Shown here: in pieces, positions 8,799 through 17,999 of the stretch | Numbering within the stretch: position 1 is the first letter of the stretch | Layout: every line of letters begins with the position of its first letter | Source of the DNA: Gammaproteobacteria bacterium | GTDB lineage: Bacteria; Pseudomonadota; Gammaproteobacteria; Steroidobacterales; Rariloculaceae | Reading direction: 5' to 3' | NCBI GenBank assembly: GCA_022826245.1 | Contig: JAJDVG010000008.1 | Coordinates: 124,001 to 188,000 of the forward strand | Length of the DNA: 64,000 nucleotides | The notes under the pieces: model-generated | What the model was told of the DNA's origin: nothing | The model's database searches: none | What the model saw: the letters and a program-made list of their open reading frames with translations, nothing else | Position numbers and translations under genes: made by a program

Positions 8799-9743
8799 TC
8801 AGTCAGGCCACGCGCCGTCCGACAGATACCGGTCGGCCGCAATCGCCGCCAGCGTGCCGTCCCCGGCTGCGGCCACCGCCCGTCCGGCCGTGCCCGACCG
8901 GACTGTGCCCGCCCCGAATACGCCTCTGAGATCGGTGCGCATCTGCGTGTCGACGGGTATTCGGCCCGAAGAATCGAGGCTCAACCGGTCGGCGAGTAGC
9001 CCAGCGTTCGGCCGCAGGCCAATGTATACGAAGACCGCGCTCGTCTCCAGATCGCGAGTTCCGTTACCGCCTGCGCCGCCTGGCGCCTCCCTCACACGCA
9101 CACCGTCGACCGCATCCTCGCCGATAATCTCGACGACTTCGCTCGACGGCATGAACTCGATCCGTGGATGCGCCGCCGCACGCCGGCGAAAACTGTCCTG
9201 GGCCGTGAGCTCTTCACCATGGTGCAGGACGGTGACCTTTGAAGCGTGATCGGCAAGCGTCAGCGCCTCCTGCAACGCCGAGTCGCCGCCGCCGACTGCG
9301 ACCACGGGCTTGCCGCCGAGCAGCGGCGCATCGCAGCTCGCGCAATGGCTGACACCCTTTCCGCGCAACAGCGTCTCGCCGGGCACGTCGAGCTCCTTGA
9401 GCTCCGTCCCGGTCGCAAGGATCACGGCACGCGCCACGTAGTCTCCACTTGCGGTTACAAGCTGCCATGCGTCGCTCTCCGGCGTGAGCGCATCGACGCG
9501 GCTCATCGCGAACTCGGCGCCGGCGTCGGCGGCCTGTCCCTGCGCGAGCGGACACAGATCGTAGCCCGCGATTCCGTCGGGATGACCCGGATAGCCCTCG
9601 ATCTTCTCGATGCTGAGCAAGTGCCCTCCCAGCAACTCGCTCGTGTGAATGAGCGTGCGCCTGCCGAGCCGCGCCGACACGAGTCCTGCCGTAAGTCCCG
9701 CGATGCCGCCGCCGACGACGATCACATCGAATTCACTGTTCAT
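8799..9743 (-). CDS. Thioredoxin-reductase-like FAD/NAD(P) oxidoreductase
   Basis: Predicted 314-residue flavoprotein of the class-II pyridine nucleotide disulfide oxidoreductase family. It has the FAD-binding 'VVGGGIAGLTAG' (residues 9-20), the redox-active dithiol 'HCASCDAP' (CxxC, near residue 133), NAD(P)-binding 'VVAVGGGDSALQEAL' and a C-terminal FAD motif region 'GVFGAGTVRSG'. Typical TrxB proteins have CATC and about 315-320 residues. The start overlaps the stop of the S9 peptidase by four bases (ATGA), so the two are co-translated. It may supply electrons to the U-x-x-C selenoprotein encoded 180 bases downstream (inference). Confidence 0.85.
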   Translation of the reverse strand: MNSEFDVIVVGGGIAGLTAGLVSARLGRRTLIHTSELLGGHLLSIEKIEGYPGHPDGIAGYDLCPLAQGQAADAGAEFAMSRVDALTPESDAWQLVTASGDYVARAVILATGTELKELDVPGETLLRGKGVSHCASCDAPLLGGKPVVAVGGGDSALQEALTLADHASKVTVLHHGEELTAQDSFRRRAAAHPRIEFMPSSEVVEIIGEDAVDGVRVREAPGGAGGNGTRDLETSAVFVYIGLRPNAGLLADRLSLDSSGRIPVDTQMRTDLRGVFGAGTVRSGTAGRAVAAAGDGTLAAIAADRYLSDGAWPD

Positions 9744-11947
9744 TGCGCTGTCCCGACCGCCAATTGATTGAGCACGAACGCGTACTGCTCAGCGACTTCC
9801 TCGAACCGCCTGAATCGGCCCGACCGGCCGCCGTGTCCGGCTTCCATCTGCACGCGGTAGACGACCAGGTTGTCGTCGGTCTTGCGCGCACGCAGGCGAG
9901 CGACGTATTTGCTCGGTTCCCAGTACTGCACCTGCGAATCCCAAAGGCCCGTGCTGATAAACATGGCAGGATACTCTTTCGCCTCGAGTTGATCGTACGG
10001 TGAGTAGGAAAGTATGTAATCGTAGTAGGTTTCGTTCTCCGGGTTGCCCCATTCGTCGTATTCGTTCGTCGTCAGCGGAATGCTTGCATCGAGCATCGTC
10101 GTCACGACATCCACGAACGGAACCTGCGACACGATCACGCGGTACTTTTCCGGCGCCATGTTCGCAACGGCCCCGACGAGCAGGCCGCCGGCGCTGCCGC
10201 CCATGGCCGCTACGCGATCAGCGGCCGCATAGCCCTGTTCGACCAGGAAATCCGTCACGTCGATGAAGTCGCTAAACGTATTGATCTTGTTAAGGAGTTT
10301 GCCGTCGTCGTACCAGGACCGCCCCATTTCCTGGCCGCCGCGTATGTGCGCCAGCGCATGGACCATGCCGCGGTCGACGAGGCTCAATACGTTGCCGTTG
10401 AACCGCGGGTCGTTGCTGAAGCCATACGAGCCGTAGCCGGACTGCAGGAGTGCCGCAGTGCCGTCGCGCACCAAACCCTTGCGGTAGAGCACGCTGACGG
10501 GTACGCGGGCGCCGTCGCGCGCCGTGGCCCAAAGTCTCTCGGTCACGTAGTGATTTCGGTCGAACCCTCCGAGCACGGGCTGTTCCTTCAAGAGCTTGCG
10601 TTCGTTGGTCCGCGTATCCAGTTCATAGGTGCGCGCCGGCGTCGTCATCGAGGTGTAGGCGTAGCGAAACTGATCGGTGGTGGGCTCGGCATTGACCGAC
10701 AAGTCCATGAAATATGCCGTCTCGTCGGAGTCGACATACCGGGTCCGGCCGTCGCCGGACATGATGCGAATGCGAGCGAGCCCGCCCGAGCGTTCACCGA
10801 TCGCGATAAAGCCGTCGAAGAGCTCGAAATTTCTTATGAACACGTCGGGGTCATGCGCGATGAGGTCGCGCCAACGGTTGCGATCGCCCCAGTCGTCATC
10901 GCCGGTTTCCATCAGCTTGAAGTTCCGGGCGTTCCAGTTGGTGCGGATCACCCAGCGCGAGCCGAGGTGGTCCGCCCGGTATTCGACATCTCGCTCCCGC
11001 GGCGCGAATACCCGAAATTCGCCTGGTGCAGCGGTCTCGGTACAGCGCATTTCGCTCGAGACCGTGCTTTCGAGGTGGATGCAGATGTACTTTTCCGATC
11101 GCGTCGTGCTCAGGCCCATATAGAAACTGTCATCCAGTTCCTCGTACGCGGTCGGGTCATCGCTGGGCTCGTCGCCGAGCGTGTGCGACTTGACCCATCG
11201 CGTCAGCAGCGTGGTCGCGTCGTTCAAAACGTAAAACAGCGTCCTGTTGTCGGCGGCCCATGCAACACTCGTAGAAACGCCTGGAATGCGCACCGGCAGC
11301 GTTTCGCCGCTGGCCAGATCCTTGACTCTCAACGTGTACTGGCGCCGCCCGACGGTATCTTCAACATAGGCCAGGAGGGTTTGATTCGGACTGATCACCC
11401 AATTGCCGATTTCATGGAAGTCATGCCCTTCGGCCAGTTGATTGACATCGAGCATGACCTCTTCAGGCGCGTCCATGTTGCCCTTGCGGCGTGCATGGAT
11501 GGGGTATTCCTGACCCTCTTCGAAGCGCGTGTAGTACCAGTAATCCTTGTACTTGTAAGGTACGGAGCTGTCGTCCTGCTTGATCCGTCCGACCAGTTCC
11601 TCGTACAGCAGGGCTTGCGACTCGGCCAGCGGCGCCATGACCGCGTCGGCATAGTTGTTCTCGGCCTCGAGGTACGCCAGCACGTCGACGCTTGCGCGTT
11701 CGTCGTCGCGCAGCCAATGGTATTCGTCCTGTCGCGCGGCCCCATGCGGCGCCGCAACTTCGTGAGGACGTTGTTCTGCGGCGGGCGGCGCTACGGACAC
11801 CGCGCCGGAGTCGAGCGGCGGCGTTTTCTCCCGAACCGGGGCGGCAGCATCGATCGGATTGGCTCCCATTCGTTCCTCAGGCTCCTCGCAGGCGGCGAGC
11901 ACGAAAACAGCGAAGGCTAGCAGTGTCCCGTCCCGCAACCTAGACAT
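9740..11947 (-). CDS. S9 family peptidase, oligopeptidase-B-like lipoprotein
   Basis: Predicted 735-residue serine peptidase. The ATG at 11947 is preferred over a longer frame because it gives a lipoprotein signal with lipobox 'VLAAC'. An N-terminal seven-bladed propeller ('YHWLRDDERASVDVLAYLEA' is typical of oligopeptidase B) is followed by an alpha/beta-hydrolase domain. That domain has 'GYGSYGFS', 'HIRGGQEMGRSWYDDGK', the nucleophile elbow 'GGSAGG', the Asp in 'STGLWDSQVQYWEP' and the His in 'MEAGHGGRSGR'. The catalytic triad is complete. It likely cleaves short peptides after basic residues in the periplasm. It is first in an operon with the reductase and selenoprotein genes, and divergent from hsp20. 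Confidence 0.85.
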   Translation of the reverse strand: MSRLRDGTLLAFAVFVLAACEEPEERMGANPIDAAAPVREKTPPLDSGAVSVAPPAAEQRPHEVAAPHGAARQDEYHWLRDDERASVDVLAYLEAENNYADAVMAPLAESQALLYEELVGRIKQDDSSVPYKYKDYWYYTRFEEGQEYPIHARRKGNMDAPEEVMLDVNQLAEGHDFHEIGNWVISPNQTLLAYVEDTVGRRQYTLRVKDLASGETLPVRIPGVSTSVAWAADNRTLFYVLNDATTLLTRWVKSHTLGDEPSDDPTAYEELDDSFYMGLSTTRSEKYICIHLESTVSSEMRCTETAAPGEFRVFAPRERDVEYRADHLGSRWVIRTNWNARNFKLMETGDDDWGDRNRWRDLIAHDPDVFIRNFELFDGFIAIGERSGGLARIRIMSGDGRTRYVDSDETAYFMDLSVNAEPTTDQFRYAYTSMTTPARTYELDTRTNERKLLKEQPVLGGFDRNHYVTERLWATARDGARVPVSVLYRKGLVRDGTAALLQSGYGSYGFSNDPRFNGNVLSLVDRGMVHALAHIRGGQEMGRSWYDDGKLLNKINTFSDFIDVTDFLVEQGYAAADRVAAMGGSAGGLLVGAVANMAPEKYRVIVSQVPFVDVVTTMLDASIPLTTNEYDEWGNPENETYYDYILSYSPYDQLEAKEYPAMFISTGLWDSQVQYWEPSKYVARLRARKTDDNLVVYRVQMEAGHGGRSGRFRRFEEVAEQYAFVLNQLAVGTAQ

Positions 11948-12109
11948 CGATCCGACAAAATGTGTTACGCGCCGATTCAATGGACGCTCTGCGGCAAATA
12001 TCGGGCATATCGCAACGCAGCTCAACGCCGCGACAGCACTTGTCGCACGGCTCTCCCCATGCGTTCGCCAGTACTGGACAAGCGGATGTGACGGCGCGGT
12101 CCCGCAGGT

Positions 12110-12140
12110 CTTGAAAATTCCTGCCGGCACCCCATGTATT
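12110..12140 (+). promoter_or_regulatory. Sigma-32 (heat shock) promoter of hsp20
   Basis: CTTGAAA at 12110-12116, a 13-base spacer, then CCCCATGTAT from 12130. This is a near-perfect match to the RpoH consensus CTTGAAA-N(11-16)-CCCCATnTA. It lies about 45 bases upstream of the Hsp20 start, which has the strong ribosome site AGGAGGT. Confidence 0.85.
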
Positions 12141-12183
12141 TCCGCATTGGCGCAGTTGTCAATGAAATACAGGAGGTATGACC

Positions 12184-12618
12184 ATGACACTGGTACGTTA
12201 CGAGCCTTGGAATCTCGTCAGCAGGCTGCACGACGACATCAATCGGGCGTTCAACGACTGGGGAACGAAGGAAACGAGCGGCGCAACCGCCGACTGGGTC
12301 CCGGCCGTGGATGTCGAGGAATACGCGGACCGCTTCGAACTCTTCGTGGATCTGCCCGGAGTGGCGGCGAAGGATGTCGAGATTACGCTGGAGTCCGGCG
12401 TCTTGACGCTTTCCGGCGAACGGCAGGCGATTCGCCCGAAGGAACTCATCTCCCACAATCGGCGCGAGCGCGGGCATGGCCGCTTCCATCGGCGCTTCAT
12501 CCTGCCCGACATCGTGGACGCGGATCGGGTGAACGCGACCGAGCGCAACGGCGTGCTCGAGATCGTCATCCACAAGCAGGCGGCCGCACAGCCGCGGCGG
12601 ATCGAGATCGCAGCCTAG
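12184..12618 (+). CDS. Small heat-shock protein, Hsp20 family
   Basis: Predicted 144-residue chaperone that holds unfolding proteins in an ATP-independent way. The alpha-crystallin domain covers residues about 35-135: 'WVPAVDVEEYADRFELFVDL', 'LPGVAAKDVEITLESGVLTL' and the closing 'ATERNGVLEIVIHK'. The C-terminal I-x-I-type tail 'RRIEIAA' is present. Two ATGs compete; the second (12184) is preferred because AGGAGGT ends seven bases before it, whereas it abuts the first at 12178. Transcription is very likely heat-induced from the sigma-32 promoter at 12110. Confidence 0.92.
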   Translation: MTLVRYEPWNLVSRLHDDINRAFNDWGTKETSGATADWVPAVDVEEYADRFELFVDLPGVAAKDVEITLESGVLTLSGERQAIRPKELISHNRRERGHGRFHRRFILPDIVDADRVNATERNGVLEIVIHKQAAAQPRRIEIAA

Positions 12619-12781
12619 CAGCGCCTGACACCGTTCGCGCTGCAGCAAGCTGCTACACGGGAAACGCGCCACGCGCTGACGGCGGTCTGAATTCAGGCCG
12701 GGAAGCGCGGCAACCGCACGACTTTCAAGTCGCGGATTGTTACCGCATGTGGGTGAATTCGTCGGCTTGCGATGGACGAAC

Positions 12782-13180
12782 TTACTCTGCGGGTGGCGCG
12801 GACCCTTCGAGGTAGATTTTTCTGCCGTCCGTGAACGTGATGTCGCGGCCGCTCGCACGGTTTCTGCCGTCCCGGGACCGGTAGCCGTCGACGAGAACTT
12901 CGGTGCCAAGCGGCAACGTATTCTGGTTGATTCCTTTCCGGAACAGCGTGTTCGGTGTGCCGCCCTCGATGGCCCAGCTCACGACGCTGCCGTCCTCATT
13001 CGTGACGTCGATGTGAATCCACGAGTGGGGATTGATGAACTCGACTTCGGTCACGATCCCCCGTAGCTGAATGGGCTGGTTGGGGTCGAATTCCGCGGCG
13101 AACGAATGGTGCGCGCGCAGCGGAGCGGCGGTCAGAGCCAATGTCGCGGTAGCGACGAGAATTGCCAGGTTCTTTTTCAT
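12782..13180 (-). CDS. DUF6152 family periplasmic protein
   Basis: Predicted 132-residue secreted protein. The ATG at 13180 is preceded by GGGAGAG; an upstream GTG would include the ribosome site itself. Predicted cleavage after LRA leaves HHSFAAEFD at the mature N terminus, and 'INPHSWIHIDV' follows. It is highly similar to the copy at 1044-1454, and like that copy lies immediately downstream (by transcription) of a partner-family gene. Convergent with hsp20; the roughly 160 bases between them hold no clear gene or terminator. Confidence 0.85.
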   Translation of the reverse strand: MKKNLAILVATATLALTAAPLRAHHSFAAEFDPNQPIQLRGIVTEVEFINPHSWIHIDVTNEDGSVVSWAIEGGTPNTLFRKGINQNTLPLGTEVLVDGYRSRDGRNRASGRDITFTDGRKIYLEGSAPPAE

Positions 13181-13228
13181 CGAACGCTCTCCCACATTCT
13201 CAATGGGACCTCGGGTACGGCTCGACCA

Positions 13229-14230
13229 TCATCTTGCAGCTTCGGCTGCCCTCGCTTCTTCGGCGCGAGCGCCGCCAAGAATGCCGATCATGCTTTGATT
13301 GCCTTCGTGACAGGCATACTCGTACATCAAATCGTCGGTCTTTCTCGCCGGTATCTGGACGGTCCAGGATTCGGTAAACGCATCGGGATCGTCGACAGTG
13401 AATTCGTAAAGCAGCACATCGTCAGCGACGCGCGTAAACCGCTCGGTCAGGCGCATGTTCTCGCTCGCTCCGCGGAAGTTGGATTGATCAGTAAAGTTCC
13501 TGGTCTCGACAACGAGCGTATCGCCGTCCCGATGTCCGCGGGAGCTGCCGAGCCATTGCCGGACATCGCCTGGCAGGTGCGGCCGCCCGTCGAGCGGGAT
13601 GATGCGCGCGTCGTGGATCATCTCATTGAGAATCAATACGTGGTCGGCGGTTTGCACGATCTGGAAATTGTTGTTGTACGCCGTCGGCAACATTGGCGGG
13701 CCGGCACTGACCCACAGGATGCAACGATCGGATAGAGTGCGATCCTCCGGACCGTCGGATGGATGCAATCTCCTTCTCTCGGCACGGGCATCGCTTCGCC
13801 GCTGGCCCTCCTCGGTCAGCGCCGGGATACGGCCGTCAAGAGGGTGGATGACGAGCGAGGTTCGCCGCGTGGCCGCGATGTTTTCACCCCAGTCCCACCA
13901 GAAGTCGTTGTAGGCGCTGCGCACGTCGGCCTCGGCGTCGGCCTGCCGCCGATCCATGTTCGTCTCCTCCTGCCTGCGCCGCTCGTACTCGATGGCCTCC
14001 TCCTCGGTCAGGAACTCCTTGTCCGCGAGTTCGGGCGGCCGCTCGAGCGGCGTAATGACGGCGTTCGACCAGATGCCCTGCAGATCGGGCTGTCCATCGG
14101 GTGTGCGGCCGGGCTCGTAGCTGTCGGCGGTGGCCGATTGCGAGTATCCGGCGACCGGTACCGCGGCAAGCAGCGCTGCAAAGCCGGCGATTCGCAGTGC
14201 GTGGATGACATCATTCGTATGTTGGTGCAT
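13229..14230 (-). CDS. Secreted DUF6152-partner-family protein
   Basis: Predicted 333-residue exported protein starting MHQHTND with a signal peptide ending near GYSQS. Opens with 'PDLQGIWSNAVITPLERP', nearly the same as the protein at 34-1017, and carries 'CILWVSAGPP', 'YNNNFQIVQTADHV', 'RDGDTLVVETRNF' and a C-terminal 'YEYACHEGN'. The same two Cys are conserved. It lies between a lipoprotein relative upstream and DUF6152 downstream on the same strand, so the three probably form one operon. Function unknown. Confidence 0.85.
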   Translation of the reverse strand: MHQHTNDVIHALRIAGFAALLAAVPVAGYSQSATADSYEPGRTPDGQPDLQGIWSNAVITPLERPPELADKEFLTEEEAIEYERRRQEETNMDRRQADAEADVRSAYNDFWWDWGENIAATRRTSLVIHPLDGRIPALTEEGQRRSDARAERRRLHPSDGPEDRTLSDRCILWVSAGPPMLPTAYNNNFQIVQTADHVLILNEMIHDARIIPLDGRPHLPGDVRQWLGSSRGHRDGDTLVVETRNFTDQSNFRGASENMRLTERFTRVADDVLLYEFTVDDPDAFTESWTVQIPARKTDDLMYEYACHEGNQSMIGILGGARAEEARAAEAAR

Positions 14231-14259
14231 CGTAATCCTCCGTCTCGCCCGCAGCGCGT

Positions 14260-15105
14260 TCACTCCTGCTTGCGCAGGTGGCCGTACATCTTTTCCTCCG
14301 CAAACTCGACACATTTGAATTCCATGAGTTGGGCGTTCTCTTCGACGCGGCGGTAGAGCGGCAGGCTGATGCTCCACGGCCGCGTGAACACATTCGGGTC
14401 TTCGATGGTCGCCTCGTAGAGCAGATGATCCGGACCCATCGGCGTATACCGCTCGACGACGTGCAGGGCGTCGCTATGGAAGTTGCCGGCCCGGTCGAAC
14501 CAGGTCTCGTCGTTCTGGCTCGTGACGTCCACGACGAGCGTATCGCCGTCCCAACGACCGACCGACCATCCCATCCAGCTTGGGGCGGGACTCGGACCCG
14601 GATCGTTCATGTGGATCGTGCGCACGGCGCCCGCGTACTGGTAGGCGATCATGACGTAATCGGCGGTCTGGAAGATCTGGAACGGCTGACCCATGTAGGT
14701 CGCCCTCGGCACGCCCGGCAGGTAACACTTGGCCTCGGGGTCGAGGTCGACGCGATTGGCGTAATTCTCTCGCTGCTGCTCGGCAGCCCAGGGTTGGTAC
14801 GGGATTTCACCGCCCTCGACGATGCCTGTGCCCGGAGGCGTGGCTGCCAGCGCGCCGAGTTCGGGTACCGGGGAGTGGCCGGCCGCGTGGGGCCGGATAT
14901 CCCAGTTCGCCGACGCAAGCGCCTGCCAGATTCCGTTCAGATTCGGGCCGGCATCCGTGGCAAGCGACGTCTCGCCGGTCGCTCCGGCGACGGTCGCGGG
15001 TTGCCGATCACCGGGCGCAGCATCGGGCGCCGGCGTCTGATCCACCGGGGCTTCGCAGCCGGCCAGCATCACGGCGAACGCGAGCAGCGCCGTCGCTTTG
15101 ACCAT
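14260..15105 (-). CDS. Lipoprotein of the DUF6152-partner family
   Basis: Predicted 281-residue lipoprotein with lipobox 'MLAGC'. ATG 15105 is preferred to an upstream TTG. After a low-complexity linker the body has 'NLNGIWQAL', a first conserved Cys (KCYLPG), 'FQIFQTADYVMIAYQYAG', 'RTIHMNDPG', 'RWDGDTLVVDVTSQND' and a final 'FKCVEF'. This is the same domain as its neighbour with a diverged N terminus. It heads the three-gene set ending with DUF6152 at 12782. Anchoring in the outer membrane is likely from the lipobox; substrate unknown. Confidence 0.8.
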   Translation of the reverse strand: MVKATALLAFAVMLAGCEAPVDQTPAPDAAPGDRQPATVAGATGETSLATDAGPNLNGIWQALASANWDIRPHAAGHSPVPELGALAATPPGTGIVEGGEIPYQPWAAEQQRENYANRVDLDPEAKCYLPGVPRATYMGQPFQIFQTADYVMIAYQYAGAVRTIHMNDPGPSPAPSWMGWSVGRWDGDTLVVDVTSQNDETWFDRAGNFHSDALHVVERYTPMGPDHLLYEATIEDPNVFTRPWSISLPLYRRVEENAQLMEFKCVEFAEEKMYGHLRKQE

Positions 15106-15218
15106 CGAAGAACTCAAGTCTCGAAACTAGCTTCGCACGTGATCGCCCCACCCTGTTTTTTGGACCAGCATACCGCCACGGCTGGCGAGCGCAAACCACA
15201 ACCGCCCTCGTCATGGAC

Positions 15219-16238
15219 CTAGCCCGCGGCTTCGGCGTGTATGCGCAGGAGTTCCGGTATCGTCTCGGCAGGCCGTCTGCCGAAGCCGCATTCTGTCGAG
15301 ATACCAAAGTCCGTGACAAACTTCTCCGCGGTGTCGATACGGGCCTTGGTGCCAGCCAGCCCGTCTGTGTAGTGGACCAGCCCGAGAGACAACTCGGTAT
15401 CTCCGATTTCCAAACCCACGAGCGGAGCGAAGTAGTCGTCGTCGTTCCGGTCTCTCGGGACCGGCATATGCACGAAGTCGACACGTCGCAGCGCGTTTGC
15501 GCAGATTTCGTTTGCCCAGTCTACGCAGGTCGCAAGATCCTTGGGTTCTATGATGTGTTTGTGACCCGGATCGCCGTAGCACAGGTGGATGCCGGCATCG
15601 ACGGTTTCCGGGATTGGTTCCAGAAGTTGCGGTACGGACTCGAGCACGCATACGCGAGGATCGCCCAGGGAAAAGGGCATGCCACTGTCATGGGCCACGA
15701 GTTCGAGGCAGATGTCCCATTGAATTGCCAGATCCTCGTTGGGGATGCCCGCAAGGATGGCGTTGAGCTCCCGGACCATGGCCTGGGTATATTCCGGTGC
15801 AACATCCGCTGCCTGCTCCGGCACGACAAATGCGCCGACGACGGCGGCCGGGGTGGGCAACGAAACCTGAAACCGCGTACCCCTTGGAATCCGTCCCCTG
15901 TCTCGAAAGTCCGAGAAGATCTGGTACGACTCAAGGGCCGCCGCGGCATAACCAAGCGGTGGAAATTCGACTGCTTTGGGATTGACTCCCTCTCGAAGCC
16001 GGAAACGTGTCAATTGTCGCGCGCCTTCCGTCAGAGGCGGTGTCTTTCCCCCGATCTCGAATTCGGGGTGTTCGGCAAAAACTGCAGACTGCCAGGCGAT
16101 CCAATAGTCGCGAACGCCTGGCTCACCATCGGGATAGCGGCTGGCCTTATCGCCAAGGACGTCTCCCAGCATCTGGAAAACGGCTCCGGCACTTTCCAGA
16201 CCAAGGCTGCCAACCAGGTGGACGTTTCTAGAGGTCAT
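15219..16238 (-). CDS. MetE C-terminal-like (methyltransferase/UROD-fold) protein
   Basis: Predicted 339-residue cytosolic protein resembling the catalytic barrel of cobalamin-independent methionine synthase. 'HLVGSLGLES' is at the N terminus, 'IQWDICLELVAH' is mid-protein, 'HLCYGDPGHKHIIEP' sits where MetE has its zinc-ligand His/Cys region, and 'STECGFGRRPAETIPELL' closes it. It is much shorter than full MetE (about 750), so it is a stand-alone barrel; such proteins may act on other methyl donors. ATG 16238 follows AGGAG by eight bases. Divergent from the amidohydrolase gene. Confidence 0.65.
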   Translation of the reverse strand: MTSRNVHLVGSLGLESAGAVFQMLGDVLGDKASRYPDGEPGVRDYWIAWQSAVFAEHPEFEIGGKTPPLTEGARQLTRFRLREGVNPKAVEFPPLGYAAAALESYQIFSDFRDRGRIPRGTRFQVSLPTPAAVVGAFVVPEQAADVAPEYTQAMVRELNAILAGIPNEDLAIQWDICLELVAHDSGMPFSLGDPRVCVLESVPQLLEPIPETVDAGIHLCYGDPGHKHIIEPKDLATCVDWANEICANALRRVDFVHMPVPRDRNDDDYFAPLVGLEIGDTELSLGLVHYTDGLAGTKARIDTAEKFVTDFGISTECGFGRRPAETIPELLRIHAEAAG

Positions 16239-16446
16239 ACGCAAGTCTCCTGTCTGGGTGATTTGTGCCCGGAGTCGGGACGCGATTCAACCGACAAGGC
16301 AAGGGGTCTCAGCAACATCCATGAATTCACCGCGTGGCGGTACATTATCATTCCGGCGTTGTTGCTTCCGAACCCTACACCTCGGGTACGCGTCGATTCG
16401 ATCATCGTTCAGCCGTGCTACCACCATTCCATACCGGACCGAAAAG

Positions 16447-17742
16447 ATGAACAAAAACCTCCCGCTGTTATGCGGACTGTTGCTTGTTGCAAGAGTCCTG
16501 GCGGCTCAACCCGCCGATTCCGAAAACGCCGGAGTCGCTTACAGGGCAGACAGCCACTTCCATCTCCTTGATTTTCTGCAGAACGGCGAGTTCCTGAACA
16601 CGGACGGCAAGTTCCCGGGTTCGGAATGGGGCCTGAACCCGGGTGGGCGCTATTCGACGCTTCCCTTCGGCGAGCGTGGCAGAAGGATCGAAGCCCTGCT
16701 TGCGGGCATGGACTCGGCGCGGGTCGACCACATCATGGTTTCGGGCATGCCGTTCATCAAGAAGTGGTCCGAGAACGAACCCTTCCTGCGACCGAGGTAT
16801 TACCTCGACAGCAGCTCGAATGTGAAGCGCGCACGCGATACGGATATCACCGTCGCCTCGGCCATCGTCGATTACCGCACGAAATACGCCAACGATCCGG
16901 AACGGCTCGCGGAACTGCGCAAGATTCATCCCTTCATCTCCGGCTTCGACGGCACCGATCTCGGGGCGGTCGACCTCATCGTGAAACGGATAAAGGAGTT
17001 CCCGGGAATCTGGGAAGGGATCGGCGAGGTGATGTCGCGTCACGACGACCTCACCAATCTGACGATGGGCGAGCGGCCCCGAGCCGACCATCCGGCACTC
17101 GTGCGCGTATGCCGGTTCGCGGGAAAACATTTCATCCCGGTAAGCATTCATCACAACATTGGGCCGATCTCCAGAGACGAGGATGAAATCAAGCCGCCGC
17201 TCTATCTCGACGAGTTCGTGGAACTGTTGCGGCACTGTCGCTGGCAGGAGGATGGGGTCAGCTACACGACCCGGTTCATCCTGTGCCACGCCGGCATCAG
17301 CCGACGGGTCACCATCGACGATCTACCATTCTGGATCGACGAGGTTCTCGATGACTTCGGCGACCAGCTTTACATCGACCTGTCATGGGTGGTCCTCGAC
17401 GATTACGTCTACAGGGAACTCGACCGTTGGGTCGAATTGATCGAGCGCTACCCGGGCCGCTTCATGATCGGCTCCGATGCGGTCGGCAGCGCAAGCCGAA
17501 TCGGTGCGGAACTCGACCGTTTCGACCTGCTGTTATCGCGCCTGGCGCCGGATGTACGCATTCGCGTCGCACATGACAACTTCGCCGATCTCATGCAGGA
17601 GATGGCCGAATTGCGGTCGGCAGCCGGACTGGGAGACCAGGGCATCGTCCTCGACGACGCCTACGAGTTCCCGGAATACGCGCATACCGGACGGTTGACG
17701 GATTCGGAGTCATTCATTCGCTCGAGGACGCCAACGCAGTAG
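16447..17742 (+). CDS. Exported amidohydrolase-2 family protein
   Basis: Predicted 431-residue TIM-barrel hydrolase with a signal peptide ending near VLAAQ. The first metal motif is 'DSHFHLLDF' (HxH). 'EGIGEVMSRHDD', 'IPVSIHHNIGP', 'RFILCHAGISRR' and 'RFMIGSDAVGS' give the later His, His and Asp expected of amidohydrolases. The family hydrolyses or decarboxylates small organic acids and lactones; the substrate cannot be read here. Start ATG 16447 gives a clean signal peptide; a longer frame upstream is not credible. Divergent from the MetE-like gene over about 208 bases. Confidence 0.75.
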   Translation: MNKNLPLLCGLLLVARVLAAQPADSENAGVAYRADSHFHLLDFLQNGEFLNTDGKFPGSEWGLNPGGRYSTLPFGERGRRIEALLAGMDSARVDHIMVSGMPFIKKWSENEPFLRPRYYLDSSSNVKRARDTDITVASAIVDYRTKYANDPERLAELRKIHPFISGFDGTDLGAVDLIVKRIKEFPGIWEGIGEVMSRHDDLTNLTMGERPRADHPALVRVCRFAGKHFIPVSIHHNIGPISRDEDEIKPPLYLDEFVELLRHCRWQEDGVSYTTRFILCHAGISRRVTIDDLPFWIDEVLDDFGDQLYIDLSWVVLDDYVYRELDRWVELIERYPGRFMIGSDAVGSASRIGAELDRFDLLLSRLAPDVRIRVAHDNFADLMQEMAELRSAAGLGDQGIVLDDAYEFPEYAHTGRLTDSESFIRSRTPTQ

Positions 17743-17999
17743 CGCCGGGCAACGCGACACAATCCACGTTTCGCTGTCGCGGACCTGCGCAGCGCGCCAG
17801 CCACGCGGCAGCGGTCAGCCCGTTGCCGTTGCCGTTGCCGAGGTGAATGATCCACCTGCCTCGGCGCGGTCATGCTGACGTATACTGCCAAGGACCTGTC
17901 TCACGAGTGACCGTACGTTTGCCAAGTCGTCAGCACATCCCGGCCGGCTCCCGACCTCATCGAAGCCCCGAGATTCAGGGTCGATGCAACGGTGGACGT

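Noticed and set aside
10346-11920. Long open frame (524 codons) on the plus strand
   Set aside because: It lies opposite the S9 peptidase, is Arg-rich with no domain, and arises from the high GC of codon positions.
17819-17840. Short GTTGCC tandem repeat
   Set aside because: Only about three and a half six-base units in a non-coding stretch; too short to mean anything.
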